From NCBI GenBank assembly GCA_001953215.1, contig CP019169.1:4712001-4776000 (forward strand): a stretch of DNA of 64,000 nt. Reading direction: 5' to 3'. Positions 9,732 through 18,618 of this stretch are shown piece by piece; positions within the stretch are counted from its first letter, which is position 1, and each line of letters starts with the position of its first letter. The stretch is from Betaproteobacteria bacterium GR16-43. Its GTDB lineage: Bacteria > Pseudomonadota > Gammaproteobacteria > Burkholderiales > Usitatibacteraceae. The position numbers and the translations under genes were made by a program. Under the pieces are notes generated by a model. The model did no database searches. It was not told where the DNA came from and worked only from the letters and a program-made list of their open reading frames with translations.

Positions 9732-10484
9732 TCAGTTGTGAACGAGCGTGCCCTCGTCCTCACCCATCACGACCCGTTTCAACGCCCCGGACTTGAAGAT
9801 CGAGAACACGTTGATCGGCAGCTTCTGGTCGCGGCAGAGGGCCAGCGCCGTGGCGTCCATCACCTTGAGGTTCTTCACGAAGGCCTCGTCGAAGGTGATG
9901 CGGTGGTAGCGGGTGGCGGCCTTGTCCTTGTGCGGGTCGGCCGTATAGACGCCGTCCACCTTGGTGGCCTTCAGCACGATCTGCGCCTCGACTTCGCGGC
10001 CGCGCAGCGCGGCGGCGGTGTCGGTGGTGAAGAACGGGTTGCCGGTGCCGGCCGCGAAGATCACGACCTTGCCTTCCTCGAGGTAGCGGATCGCCTTGCC
10101 GCGAATGTAGGGCTCGACCACGGGCTCGATGGTGAGCGCGGACTGCACGCGCGCCACCAGGCCGCCGCTGCGGTTCATCGCGTCGCCCAGGGCGATCGCG
10201 TTGATCACGGTGGCGAGCATGCCCATGTAGTCGGCATTCGCGCGGTCCATCCCCGCGGCTCCCTGCGAGACGCCGCGGAAGATGTTCCCGCCGCCGATCA
10301 CGACGCCGACCTGCACGCCGAGGTCGACCACGCCCTTCACCTCGGCCACGATCTTGTCGAGCATGGCGCGATTGATGCCGAACGCGTCGTCGCCCATCAG
10401 CGCTTCCCCCGACAGCTTGAGGAGGATGCGGGAGTAGGCCGGCTTCACGGGCGGATCTGCCTTCTGCGGAACGTCCGCCATCAT
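9732..10484 (-). CDS. pyrH: UMP kinase
   Basis: PyrH phosphorylates UMP to UDP and is the regulated gateway to UTP and CTP. The 250-aa product has the amino-acid-kinase fold: [10 protein letters not shown] near residue 20, [10 protein letters not shown], the [12 protein letters not shown] helix and the C-terminal nucleotide site. The ATG at 10484 overlaps the tsf stop by one base (TAATG); a second ATG follows at once at 10481. The tsf-pyrH-frr order is standard. Confidence 0.97.
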   Translation of the reverse strand: MMADVPQKADPPVKPAYSRILLKLSGEALMGDDAFGINRAMLDKIVAEVKGVVDLGVQVGVVIGGGNIFRGVSQGAAGMDRANADYMGMLATVINAIALGDAMNRSGGLVARVQSALTIEPVVEPYIRGKAIRYLEEGKVVIFAAGTGNPFFTTDTAAALRGREVEAQIVLKATKVDGVYTADPHKDKAATRYHRITFDEAFVKNLKVMDATALALCRDQKLPINVFSIFKSGALKRVVMGEDEGTLVHN

Positions 10485-11365
10485 TACGCAGCTGTCTTTG
10501 TCATCGCCGCGACTTCCGCGGCGAAGTCGCTCTGCTTCTTCTCGATGCCCTGGCCGACGACGAGGTAGCGATAGCCCGTGAGCTTCGCCTTCTTCGAGTC
10601 CAGCAGCTTCTGGATCGAGAGCTTGTCGTCCTTCACGAACGGCTGGCCCAGCAGCGTGATCTCGCCCAGGAACTTGTTGAGGCCGCCTTCCACCATCTTG
10701 GCGACGATCTCGGGCGGCTTGCCGGACTCGGCGGCGCGTCCCTCGATCACCTTGCGCTCGGCGGCGATCCGGTCGGGGGCAACCTGGTCCTTCGACATGA
10801 ACTCCGGCTTGGCGAACGCGATGTGCATCGCGATGTCCTTGGCCAGCGCTTCATCGCCTTCCAGGTCCACCAGCACGGCGACTTTCGCGCCCGGGTGGAC
10901 GTAGGAAACGATCTTGCCGCTCGATTGCACGCGCTCGAAGCGGCGCACGGCGATGTTCTCGCCGATCTTCTGCACCAGCTTCTGGCGGGCGGCCTCGACG
11001 GTCTCGCCCCCGATCGAAAGATTCGACAGCGCGGCCACGTCGGCCGGGTTGTCCTTCGCGACGCGCTCGGCGACCGCGTTGGCGAACGCCTGGAAATCGG
11101 GGTTCTTGGCGACGAAGTCGGTCTCGGCGTTCACTTCGACCAGCGCGCCCAGCTTCGCGTCGCCGGAGAGGAACGTGGCGATCGCGCCGTCGGCGGCCAC
11201 GCGGCCCGCGGCCTTGCTCGCCTTGGCGCCGCTCTTGATGCGCAGCAGCTCCTCGGCCTTCTTGATGTCGCCGCCGGCTTCTTCCAGCGCCTTCTTGCAC
11301 TCCATCATGCCGAGCCCGGTGAGCTCGCGCAGTTCCTTGACCATGCCCGCGGTGATTTCAGCCAT
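10484..11365 (-). CDS. tsf: Elongation factor Ts
   Basis: EF-Ts is the nucleotide-exchange factor for EF-Tu. The 293-aa protein shows the N-terminal UBA-like domain ([19 protein letters not shown]), the [10 protein letters not shown] motif that contacts EF-Tu at about residues 80-89, two core subdomains, and the dimerisation region. A GAGGA Shine-Dalgarno lies 7 nt before the ATG. It follows rpsB after a 107-nt gap holding a hairpin with a T-run, probably a partial terminator that lets the operon express tsf less than rpsB. Confidence 0.97.
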   Translation of the reverse strand: MAEITAGMVKELRELTGLGMMECKKALEEAGGDIKKAEELLRIKSGAKASKAAGRVAADGAIATFLSGDAKLGALVEVNAETDFVAKNPDFQAFANAVAERVAKDNPADVAALSNLSIGGETVEAARQKLVQKIGENIAVRRFERVQSSGKIVSYVHPGAKVAVLVDLEGDEALAKDIAMHIAFAKPEFMSKDQVAPDRIAAERKVIEGRAAESGKPPEIVAKMVEGGLNKFLGEITLLGQPFVKDDKLSIQKLLDSKKAKLTGYRYLVVGQGIEKKQSDFAAEVAAMTKTAA

Positions 11366-11376
11366 TGCGTGTCCTC

Positions 11377-11403
11377 GTCATCCCCGCGCACGCGGGGACC
11401 CAG
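11377..11403. repeat. CCCCGCG-CGCGGGG palindromic repeat in the rpsB-tsf spacer
   Basis: The sequence TCATCCCCGCGCACGCGGGG followed by ACCCAG forms a tight GC-rich hairpin. Palindromes of this form are recalled as common intergenic repeats in many Proteobacteria. It sits between the terminator-like hairpin (11420-11447) and the tsf start. No second copy was seen in the window. Confidence 0.6.
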
Positions 11404-11419
11404 TTCATTTACGAATACG

Positions 11420-11447
11420 AAAAAGGGGCTTCGAAGGCCCCTTTTTT
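11420..11447 (-). terminator. Intrinsic terminator or attenuator between rpsB and tsf
   Basis: On the minus strand the stem GGGGC/GCCCC, extended by A-T pairs, is followed by CCCCTTTTT, 26 nt after the rpsB stop. tsf and the rest of the operon lie downstream, so it probably acts as a partial terminator. E. coli also has an attenuating structure between rpsB and tsf. Confidence 0.7.
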
Positions 11448-11472
11448 CGCGCGACCTTGCTGCATCGGTGCC

Positions 11473-12219
11473 TTACTGCTTCGCTTCCTCGACTTCGACG
11501 AAGTCTTCGGAGGTCGGGGCGGCCACCATTTCCTGGATCACCTGGCTGCGGCCCTCGAGGATCGCATCGGCCACGCCACGGGCGTAGAGGCGGATGGCGC
11601 GCGTCGAGTCGTCGTTGCCGGGGATCACGTAGTCCACGCCGTCGAGCGAGTTGTTCGTGTCCACCACGCCCACGATGGGGATGCCCAGCTTCTTGGCTTC
11701 CGTCACGGCGATCTTGTGGAAGCCCACGTCGATGATGAACAGCGCGTCCGGCACGCCGCCCATGTCCTTGATGCCGCCCAGGGAGCGCTCGAGCTTCTCC
11801 TTCTCGCGGCTCATCGTGAGCTGCTCCTTCTTGGAGAGCTTTTCCATCGAGCCGTCGGCGACCATCTGGTCCATGTCCTTCAGGCGCTTGATGGACCCCT
11901 TCACGGTCTTGAAGTTCGTGAGCATCCCACCGAGCCATCGGTAATCAACATACGGCGCCCCGGCGCGCATCGCTTCTTCCTTCACGATCTCGCGGGCCTG
12001 CCGCTTCGTGCCGACGAACAGGATCTGTCCCTTGTTCGAGGTGACCTGGCGCACGTATTTCAGCGCGTCCTGGTACATCGGAAGCGACTTCTCGAGGTTG
12101 ATGATGTGGATCTTGTTGCGGGCGCCGAAGATGAACGGGGACATCTTCGGGTTCCAGAATCGGGTCTGGTGGCCGAAGTGAACCCCGGCTTCCAGCATCT
12201 GGCGCATGGTGACGGACAT
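11473..12219 (-). CDS. rpsB: 30S ribosomal protein S2
   Basis: S2 binds the 30S head-body junction. The 248-aa protein starts [26 protein letters not shown]..., includes the family motifs [10 protein letters not shown] and [11 protein letters not shown], and ends in a short acidic tail. The ATG at 12219 is preferred: AGGAG lies about 9 nt upstream and homologues start here. An upstream in-frame ATG at 12279 would add 20 unlike residues. A strong sigma-70-like promoter lies 130 nt upstream. The 5' leader of about 120 nt could hold an S2 autoregulatory site. Confidence 0.97.
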   Translation of the reverse strand: MSVTMRQMLEAGVHFGHQTRFWNPKMSPFIFGARNKIHIINLEKSLPMYQDALKYVRQVTSNKGQILFVGTKRQAREIVKEEAMRAGAPYVDYRWLGGMLTNFKTVKGSIKRLKDMDQMVADGSMEKLSKKEQLTMSREKEKLERSLGGIKDMGGVPDALFIIDVGFHKIAVTEAKKLGIPIVGVVDTNNSLDGVDYVIPGNDDSTRAIRLYARGVADAILEGRSQVIQEMVAAPTSEDFVEVEEAKQ

Positions 12220-12349
12220 CTGGTGATACTCCTGTCGGTTAAGGTTGACCTCCCCCGCGCGAGAGCTCGATGAGCTCACCTTAGCCGTGGCGGGGTGCGG
12301 ATTTGACGACTGCGTTTGGGTGCTGCGAGTGCCTACTTGCTAGCCCAAG

Positions 12350-12379
12350 ATTATAGTCCGAAAAGGTGTCTGTATTCAA
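12350..12379 (-). promoter_or_regulatory. Sigma-70-type promoter for the rpsB operon
   Basis: On the minus strand TTGAAT (12379-12374) and TATAAT (12355-12350) are separated by 18 nt. The -10 box is a perfect consensus. The transcript would start near 12343 and carry a leader of about 120 nt before rpsB. Confidence 0.8.
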
Positions 12380-12447
12380 GCAGTTCGTTTCCGCCCGCCG
12401 GGGTGGGAGGGCTTGAATGCGGGCCGGTCCGGGGCCACCTCAAAGGC

Positions 12448-12453
12448 TATAAT
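12448..12453 (+). promoter_or_regulatory. Perfect -10 box 11 nt upstream of map
   Basis: TATAAT lies 11 nt before the map ATG with no good -35 hexamer 16-18 nt upstream. If used, the mRNA leader would be only about 4-6 nt. Confidence 0.5.
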
Positions 12454-12464
12454 CCGGGAAGACC

Positions 12465-13286
12465 ATGGGAATCCAGCTCAAGACCGCCAACGACATCGCC
12501 CACATGCGGGTAGCGGGCCGCCTCGCCTCCGAGGTGCTCGACTTCATCGCCCCGCACGTGAAACCGGGCGTTTCGACCGCCAAGCTGGACCAGCTCTGCC
12601 ACGACTTCATGGTCGACGTGCAGCACACGGTGCCCGCCCCGCTCAACTACGCCCCGCCCGGCCACCGGCCCTACCCCAAGTCGATCTGCACGTCGGTGAA
12701 CCACCAGGTCTGCCACGGCATCCCGGGGGACAAGGTCCTGAAGCCGGGCGACATCGTGAACATCGACGTCACCGTCATCAAGGACGACTGGCACGGCGAT
12801 ACCTCCCGCATGTTCTACGTGGGCGAGCCGTCGATCCAGGCCCGGCGCCTCTGCGAAGCCACGTGGGAAGCCATGTGGCACGGCATTGCGCAGGTGCGCC
12901 CCGGCGCCACGCTGGGCGACATCGGGCACGCGGTGCAGAAATTCGCCGAATCGAAGGGCTACAGCGTGGTGCGCGAATTCTGCGGCCACGGCATCGGCAA
13001 GCGCTTCCACGAAGAACCGCAGATCCTCCACTACGGCCGCCCGGGCACCGGCGTCGAACTGAAGGAAGGCATGGTGTTCACCGTCGAGCCGATGATCAAC
13101 GCGGGGCGTCGCGACATCAAGCAGATGAACGACGGCTGGACCATCGTCACGCGCGACCACAGCCTCTCGGCGCAGTGGGAGCACACGGTCGTGGTGACGG
13201 CCGACGCGGTCGAGGTGCTCACGGTCTCCGAGGCTGCGCCCCCGCCGCCGGCTTTCGCCGCCCCGCGCATCGCGATCCCCGCGTAG
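12465..13286 (+). CDS. map: Type I methionine aminopeptidase
   Basis: MAP removes the initiator methionine from nascent proteins after peptide deformylase. The 273-aa product has the pita-bread fold ligands: Asp in NIDVTVIKDDWHGDTSRMF (two Asp), His in CGHGIGKRFHEEP, Glu in VFTVEPMIN and Glu in QWEHTVVVT. The C terminus carries a short Pro/Ala-rich tail. It is divergent from rpsB and followed by glnD, as in other proteobacteria. Confidence 0.97.
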   Translation: MGIQLKTANDIAHMRVAGRLASEVLDFIAPHVKPGVSTAKLDQLCHDFMVDVQHTVPAPLNYAPPGHRPYPKSICTSVNHQVCHGIPGDKVLKPGDIVNIDVTVIKDDWHGDTSRMFYVGEPSIQARRLCEATWEAMWHGIAQVRPGATLGDIGHAVQKFAESKGYSVVREFCGHGIGKRFHEEPQILHYGRPGTGVELKEGMVFTVEPMINAGRRDIKQMNDGWTIVTRDHSLSAQWEHTVVVTADAVEVLTVSEAAPPPPAFAAPRIAIPA

Positions 13287-13440
13287 CACCCCTCCCCTGG
13301 ACGATCCCGCGACCCTCACGCCGCCGCGCGCGGCTGCCCTCCGCAGGCCGCCCGCGGAACCGCCGGCCATCCGCACCTGGCTGAAGGAGCGGCGCGACAC
13401 GCTGCGCGCGCGCTACCTGCGCCGGCCCGAGCCCGCGCGC

Positions 13441-15894
13441 ATGCTCGCGACCCACGCGGCCTACGTGGACGAGCTGCTGCAATCCCTGTGGGCCGAAACC
13501 GTCGACGATCCGGCCATCACGCTGGTGGCGGTCGGCGGATATGGCCGCGGCCTGCTGTTCCCGCACTCCGACGTCGACGTCCTCATCCTGCTGCCCGATG
13601 GCCACGTGGCCGGCGCGAAGATCGAGCGCTTCGTGGGCCTGCTGTGGGACTGCGGCCTCGAGCCCGGCCACAGCGTGCGCACGGTCGCCGAGTGCCTGGA
13701 AGAAGCGGCCAAGGACGTCACGGTCGACACGAGCCTGCTCGAATCGCGCTTCGTCGCGGGCAACCCGACGCTGATGGAGGAGCTCTTCACGCGCCTGGCG
13801 AAGCAGCGCAACGTGCGCGACTTCTTCGAGGCCAAGATCAAGGAGCAGATGCGCCGGTACGAGCGCTTCCAGGACGCGGCCTACAACCTCGAACCCAACA
13901 TCAAGGAAAGCCCCGGCGGGCTGCGCGACCTGCACGTGGTGCTCTGGCTCTCGCGAGCCGCGGGCCTCGGCCACTCGTGGAAGGACCTCGCCGCGCACGG
14001 GATCATCACGCCGCGCGAAGCGGGGGCCATCGCGAAGAACGAACGCGTGCTCGAAGACCTGCGCATCCGCTTGCATTACCTCGCCGGGCGGCGCGAAGAC
14101 CGCCTCGTGTTCGACCACCAGATCGAGATCGCGCGCCAGCTGAAGCTGCCGAGCACGAAGGAGATGGCCGCCTCCGACCTCCTGATGCGCCACTACTACC
14201 TCGCCGCGAAGGCGATCTGGCGCTTCAACACGATCCTGCTCGCCAACCTCGTGGCGCGCGTGCGTCCCGAGGCCGAGCGCAGCGCGCGCAACCTGGACGA
14301 GGACTTCCGCGTGGTCGACGGCCTCCTCGACCTGCGCGACGAAGAGCTCTTCGAGCGCGAGCCGGGCAAGATGCTCGAGGCGTTCCAGCGGCTGCAGGAA
14401 AATCCCGACGTCGTGACGCTCTCGGCCACGACGTTGCGGGCGCACTCGCGGGCGCTGCCGCGGGTGAACAGCGCCTTCCGCGAGGATCCGGCGAACCGCG
14501 CGCGCTTCATGAAGATCATGCGTTCCGAGCGCCTCACCTGGACGCTGCGGCGCATGAGCCGCTACGGGCTGCTCGGCCGCTACATCCCCGCCTTCGGCCG
14601 CATCGTGGGCCAGATGCAGCACGACCTCTTCCACGTCTACACGGTGGACGAGCACATCCTGATGGTGATCCGGAACCTCCGGCGTTTCCGCATCCCGCGC
14701 TTCGACCACGAGTACCCGGTGCTCTCGCAGTTGATGCAGGATTTCGACAAGCCGGAGATCCTCTACCTCGCCGCCCTGTTCCACGACATCGCCAAGGGCC
14801 GCGGCGGCGACCATTCCGAGCTGGGCAAGAAGGACGCGATCCGCTTCTGCCGCGACCACGGCCTGTCGAAGCCCGACGCGGAGCTGGTCGCCTGGCTCGT
14901 GGGCGCGCACCTCACGATGTCGTCCACGGCGCAGAAGCAGGACCTCTCGGATCCGGAAGTGATCTCGCAGTTCGCCACGCTCGTGGGCGACGAGCGCAGC
15001 CTCACCGCGCTCTACATCCTCACCGTCGCCGACATCCGCGGCACGAGCCCGGCGGTGTGGAACGCGTGGAAGGGCAAGTTGCTCGAGGACCTGTTCCGCG
15101 TCACGCGCCGGGTGTTGCGCGGCGAGGCGGATTTCGCGCGCTCCTGGGTCGAGGGCAAGAAGGAAGAGGCGCTGCGCATCTTCCGCCAGTACGTGCCCGA
15201 GCCCGGCCGCCACGAAGCGCTCTGGAACAACCTGGACGACCCGTACTTCCAGCGCTTCGAGGCCAACGAGATCGGCTGGCATTCGCGCACGCTGTGGGCC
15301 CGCGCCACGCCGAAGGATCCCATCGTTCGCGCGCGCCTGTCGCCCATCGGCGAAGGCCTGCAGGTGATGGTCTACGCCCCCGACCAGCCCGGCCTCTTCG
15401 CGCGCATCACCGCGTTCTTCGAGCGCATGCAGTTCGACGTGGTCGCGGCCAAGATCTACACGACGCGCCACGGCTTCGCGCTCGACAATTTCCAGGTGCT
15501 CTCGCGCGCCCGATCCGGCGAGCACTACCGCGAGCTGATCCAGACGGTCGAGGCGGGCCTGGCCGAGCGCATCGCGCAGGGCGGCGCGGTCGATTCGCCG
15601 CGCGTCGGGCGCGTCTCGCGCTGGGTGAAGCACTTCCCCATCGAGCCGCGCGTCGAGATCCTCCCCGACCGGCGCCCCGACCGCTGGGTCGTGAGCATCG
15701 CGTGCGCGGACCGGCAGGGCCTGCTCTCGGAGGTCGGCCGCATCTTCGTCGAGAACGGGTTGAACCTCATCGACGCGCGCGTCACCACGCTGGGCGCGCG
15801 CGCCGAGGACGTGTTCGTGGTGAACGGGCCGGCGTTCGACAACCCGGTGACGCGCGAGGCGATCGCCACCGACCTGAGCCGCGCGGCATCGTAG
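13441..15894 (+). CDS. glnD: Bifunctional uridylyltransferase/uridylyl-removing enzyme GlnD
   Basis: GlnD senses glutamine and uridylylates or de-uridylylates PII proteins, setting nitrogen control. From the ATG at 13441 it is 817 aa: nucleotidyltransferase motif GGYGRGLLFPHSDVDVL (residues 32-48), an HD hydrolase domain with LFHDIAKGRGGDH (about 446), and two ACT domains near 640 and 750. Homologues have about 50 more N-terminal residues. The same frame upstream encodes family-like sequence (RTWLKERRDTLRARYL), but between the upstream stop at 13195 and 13441 there is no ATG, GTG or TTG, only CTG (13234, 13297, 13381). The real start is probably upstream; see findings. Confidence 0.93.
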   Translation: MLATHAAYVDELLQSLWAETVDDPAITLVAVGGYGRGLLFPHSDVDVLILLPDGHVAGAKIERFVGLLWDCGLEPGHSVRTVAECLEEAAKDVTVDTSLLESRFVAGNPTLMEELFTRLAKQRNVRDFFEAKIKEQMRRYERFQDAAYNLEPNIKESPGGLRDLHVVLWLSRAAGLGHSWKDLAAHGIITPREAGAIAKNERVLEDLRIRLHYLAGRREDRLVFDHQIEIARQLKLPSTKEMAASDLLMRHYYLAAKAIWRFNTILLANLVARVRPEAERSARNLDEDFRVVDGLLDLRDEELFEREPGKMLEAFQRLQENPDVVTLSATTLRAHSRALPRVNSAFREDPANRARFMKIMRSERLTWTLRRMSRYGLLGRYIPAFGRIVGQMQHDLFHVYTVDEHILMVIRNLRRFRIPRFDHEYPVLSQLMQDFDKPEILYLAALFHDIAKGRGGDHSELGKKDAIRFCRDHGLSKPDAELVAWLVGAHLTMSSTAQKQDLSDPEVISQFATLVGDERSLTALYILTVADIRGTSPAVWNAWKGKLLEDLFRVTRRVLRGEADFARSWVEGKKEEALRIFRQYVPEPGRHEALWNNLDDPYFQRFEANEIGWHSRTLWARATPKDPIVRARLSPIGEGLQVMVYAPDQPGLFARITAFFERMQFDVVAAKIYTTRHGFALDNFQVLSRARSGEHYRELIQTVEAGLAERIAQGGAVDSPRVGRVSRWVKHFPIEPRVEILPDRRPDRWVVSIACADRQGLLSEVGRIFVENGLNLIDARVTTLGARAEDVFVVNGPAFDNPVTREAIATDLSRAAS

Positions 15895-15902
15895 CGCGCG
15901 GT

Positions 15903-15947
15903 AAGGCGCGAGCGGCCATGGAACGACCGCGCGGCTCGCGCCTTTCC
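15903..15947 (+). terminator. Possible terminator after glnD
   Basis: AAGGCGCGAGC (15903-15913) and GCTCGCGCCTT (15934-15944) form an 11-bp stem followed by a short TTTCC. The T-run is weak, so termination is only likely, not certain. Confidence 0.45.
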
Positions 15948-16015
15948 TGGAGCGCGCCGCGGAGCTCGCGAGGATGCGTCCGCCGCGGCAATCGCTGCAC
16001 GCGTGAGCGCATCCG

Positions 16016-16045
16016 TTGCGGTGCGCAGGCTCGCGCCGCTATGAT
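16016..16045 (+). promoter_or_regulatory. Sigma-70-like promoter for the PhnD-like gene
   Basis: TTGCGG (16016-16021) and TATGAT (16040-16045) are 18 nt apart, giving a leader of about 50 nt before the ATG at 16104. Confidence 0.5.
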
Positions 16046-16103
16046 GGGGACATAACAAGAGTTAATCCACGCCCCACGCGTCGCTCCTCATCAGGGAGGT
16101 TCC

Positions 16104-16970
16104 ATGCAGATCCCGCTCGCACGGCTGGCGCTCGCCGTCGTCCTCGCGTCGTCGTTCCTCCAGGTCCACGCACAGCCCGCCAAGGCGCCCACGCCCCCGG
16201 GCGCGCCCGCGCAGCCCACGGGCCCGCGCTATCTCCTCGCCGTCAGCGAGGGCACGTCGGGCGGCACGTCGCCCCAGGAAATCATCGACAAGTACAAGCC
16301 GCTCGCCGACTTGATGGGCAAGGTGCTCGGCGGCCAGGTGCTCGTCGATCCGTCGCGCAGCTTCCAGCGCCTCGACGAAGGGTTGCGCGCCAAGCGCTTC
16401 GACCTGGCGATGGCGCGGCCCAGCGACTACCCCGCGCGCGCGGTGCGCGACAACGGCTATCGCTACGTGGCCAACGCGAGCCCCGACGGGCAGTGCGTCT
16501 TCCTGGTCCCGCAGAAATCGGCGGCGAAGACGCTCGCCGACCTGAAGGGCAAGCGCATCCTGCTCCCCGAGAAGATCTCCTACATGGCCCAGTTCTGCTC
16601 CGCCGAGTTGCGCGACGCGGGATTGAACCTGTCGCAGCTCGAGTACGTGAAGGAGCAGGAGGTCGTCGTCTACCAGCTCCAGAACAACCGCGCGGACCTG
16701 GGCGGCGTCGCGTCGTACTCGAAGGCGTTGAAGGGCATCGGAGACGCGGGCCTGCGCGAGCTCGTGCGCAGCCGGCCGCAGCCCTACTTCCCGCTCATCG
16801 CCGGGCAGCGCATCTCGCCCACGCAGATCGCCGCGCTGCGCAAGGAGCTCGTGAAGATGAAGGACACGCCCGCCGGCAAGGAGATCCTCGCGAAGCTGGG
16901 CCTCGCCGGTTTCGACGACACGGGCGAGAAGCGCCTCGCGGAATTGCTGGCGTGGCTGGAGAAGACCTGA
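16104..16970 (+). CDS. PhnD-like phosphate/phosphonate-type periplasmic binding protein
   Basis: This resembles the PhnD/SsuA-like solute-binding family. The 288-aa product has a signal peptide (about 1-24, ending VHA|Q) and then the fold typical of PhnD-like proteins: LAVSEGTSGGT, the IIDKYKPLADLMGKVLG helix, FDLAMARPSDYPARAV, and a second lobe around LKGKRILLPEK and VVYQLQNNRADLGGVASYSKAL. No permease or ATPase lies nearby, so it could be a stand-alone receptor or sensor domain rather than part of a local transporter. An AGGGAGG Shine-Dalgarno lies 4 nt before the ATG. The ligand is not known. Confidence 0.8.
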   Translation: MQIPLARLALAVVLASSFLQVHAQPAKAPTPPGAPAQPTGPRYLLAVSEGTSGGTSPQEIIDKYKPLADLMGKVLGGQVLVDPSRSFQRLDEGLRAKRFDLAMARPSDYPARAVRDNGYRYVANASPDGQCVFLVPQKSAAKTLADLKGKRILLPEKISYMAQFCSAELRDAGLNLSQLEYVKEQEVVVYQLQNNRADLGGVASYSKALKGIGDAGLRELVRSRPQPYFPLIAGQRISPTQIAALRKELVKMKDTPAGKEILAKLGLAGFDDTGEKRLAELLAWLEKT

Positions 16971-16989
16971 CCGCCCGATCCCTTGGCCG

Positions 16990-17982
16990 CTAGCGAATCC
17001 GGGGCATGCCAAGCTTCCGGACGGATTTCTCGATCGCGCGCTCCGGCGCCGTGAATTCGCTGCTGCACGCCTCGGCCACGATGCGCGATACGGGTTCGCT
17101 CGCCGGGACGCCGACCAGCTGGCGGGCTTCGGCGAGGCGCGGATCGTTCGCGTCCGCGCTTCCCTCCTCGACCGCCGCCGCCCACTCGCGCACGAGCGAG
17201 GCGGAAAGCCGCAGGCGCGCATAGCCGAAGTCCATCAACGACATGGCCTTGCGGCTGTTCTCGACCGCGCCCTTGAAATCGTCCCGGGCGCAGAGCAGGA
17301 ATTCCGCGTAGCCGTCGTAGGTCCACGCCGTATTCGGTTCGAAGGCGATCTTGCGCTTGTACAGGGCGTCGACTTCATCCAGCTTCCCGGCCCGCCGGTT
17401 CGCGCAGATGAGGCCCGAGTAGGCGCTCATCATGGCCTTGCTGTTCGTCGTGCCGGAGTCGAGCACGCGCTGGTAGAGCTCGCGGGAGGCGGTGCACTTC
17501 GTCTCGCCCCCGAGAAGATCCGCGCGGTTGAGGTAGAGCCACGGGTCCCTGCTCCCGAGCGCCTCGGCCTTGTCGAGCGCCGCATGCGCGTCCTGCGGGC
17601 GGCCCATCAGGCGGTAGAGATGGCCACCAAGCACGTAGGCCTCGGCATATTTCGGGTCGATCTCCTGCGCCTTCGCGAGCGCCTTCTCCGCCGCCTCAAG
17701 CGATCCCGGCTCGAAGCTGCCCCCGCCCGTGTGGCCCTTCATGATCCAGTAGCGCGAAAGCTCGCGATACGCCGGCGCGTTGCGCGGCTGCAGGCGCAGA
17801 GCGTGGTCGATCTCGCCGCGAGCCGATTGCAACGCTTCCGGGCGCCCGCGGTAGCCGTCCAGGAGCTGCGCGGCCCTGGCGACGTGCGCGGCCGCGGCCT
17901 CCTCGGGCTTGGGTGCGGACCACGCTGCCGTCGCGGCGGCGAGGACGATGAAGGTGAATGCGAGGCGCGCCAGCATGCGCAC
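16990..17982 (-). CDS. Secreted tetratricopeptide-repeat protein
   Basis: A 330-aa protein with a signal peptide (about 1-22, AAATAAWSA) and several TPR-like helix pairs between about 45 and 250, for example AEKALAKAQEIDPKYAEAYV and GHLYRLMGRPQDAHAALDKA. TPR domains are protein-protein scaffolds; the partner is unknown. The start is a GTG at 17982, with an ATG two codons later. It begins one base after the stop of a 67-aa membrane protein, so the two are probably co-translated. Confidence 0.75.
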   Translation of the reverse strand: MRMLARLAFTFIVLAAATAAWSAPKPEEAAAAHVARAAQLLDGYRGRPEALQSARGEIDHALRLQPRNAPAYRELSRYWIMKGHTGGGSFEPGSLEAAEKALAKAQEIDPKYAEAYVLGGHLYRLMGRPQDAHAALDKAEALGSRDPWLYLNRADLLGGETKCTASRELYQRVLDSGTTNSKAMMSAYSGLICANRRAGKLDEVDALYKRKIAFEPNTAWTYDGYAEFLLCARDDFKGAVENSRKAMSLMDFGYARLRLSASLVREWAAAVEEGSADANDPRLAEARQLVGVPASEPVSRIVAEACSSEFTAPERAIEKSVRKLGMPRIR

Positions 17983-17983
17983 T

Positions 17984-18187
17984 TCAGCACCGGTGCCCGA
18001 GCACGCGAGCCGGCAGGAACAGCAGCGCCTTCAGGAAGGCGAACACCGCGCCCACCGCGATCCCCAGGAGGCGAAACGGGAGCGACAGGAGCCACACCAG
18101 GGGAAGCAGCACGAGCGCCAGCAGCGCGATCGGCCAGGCCAGCACGAAGAGGATGCACCACGCGACGAACAGGATGAGCGCTTTCAA
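17984..18187 (-). CDS. Small hydrophobic membrane protein (67 aa)
   Basis: Starts at a TTG (18187) with GGAGG 5 nt upstream; no ATG is available. The product (LKALILFVAWCILFVLAW...) is almost entirely hydrophobic with two or three membrane segments and a basic end ARVLGHRC. It lies 11 nt after a DUF4870-like membrane protein and 1 nt before the TPR protein. I do not recognise a family. The coupling suggests the three act together at the membrane. Confidence 0.65.
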   Translation of the reverse strand: MKALILFVAWCILFVLAWPIALLALVLLPLVWLLSLPFRLLGIAVGAVFAFLKALLFLPARVLGHRC

Positions 18188-18198
18188 GCGAGCCTCCT

Positions 18199-18573
18199 TC
18201 AGAACGGTGCGGGCTTGTGGTCGTTCAGGCACAGCCAGCCGCGGATCACCCGGTAGAGATACCAGATGAAGAGGGCGGTGAACGGCACCCACGCGACGAT
18301 CAGGCCCAGGATCGAGATCACGAGGATGAACGTGACCAGCCCAGCGATGGCGATCCACAGCAGCCCCCACCAGAACGTGCGCGCGAGCCAGGAGACGTGC
18401 GTGCCCAGGTAGGAGCCGCGATAGTCGTCGTCCTTCACGAAGCCGATGACGATCGCGACGACGGCGAGCGTCCACATCGTGAACGGCGCCAGGCCGTGCA
18501 GCAGGTACATGACCTGGACGGCCGTGGTGTCCTTCCGGTCTTCGACGACAATCTCGCTGGAACTCGCGCTCAT
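18199..18573 (-). CDS. DUF4870-like small membrane protein
   Basis: 124 aa with a short acidic N terminus and three to four membrane helices (about 20-47, 60-85, 85-110). The pattern AVQVMYLLHGLAPFTMWTLA... and the C-terminal IWYLYRVIRGWLCLNDHKP resemble uncharacterised DUF4870 membrane proteins. GAGGAGG lies 5 nt before the ATG. Function is unknown. It heads the three-gene run with the 67-aa protein and the TPR protein. Confidence 0.7.
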   Translation of the reverse strand: MSASSSEIVVEDRKDTTAVQVMYLLHGLAPFTMWTLAVVAIVIGFVKDDDYRGSYLGTHVSWLARTFWWGLLWIAIAGLVTFILVISILGLIVAWVPFTALFIWYLYRVIRGWLCLNDHKPAPF

Positions 18574-18618
18574 GGTGACCTCCTCGAATTTCGAGACGTG
18601 GAGCCTGTCTCGCCGATT

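Noticed and set aside
13219-15633. 804-aa minus-strand open frame opposite map and glnD
   Set aside because: Antisense shadow of glnD with Arg/His/Glu-rich low-complexity sequence.
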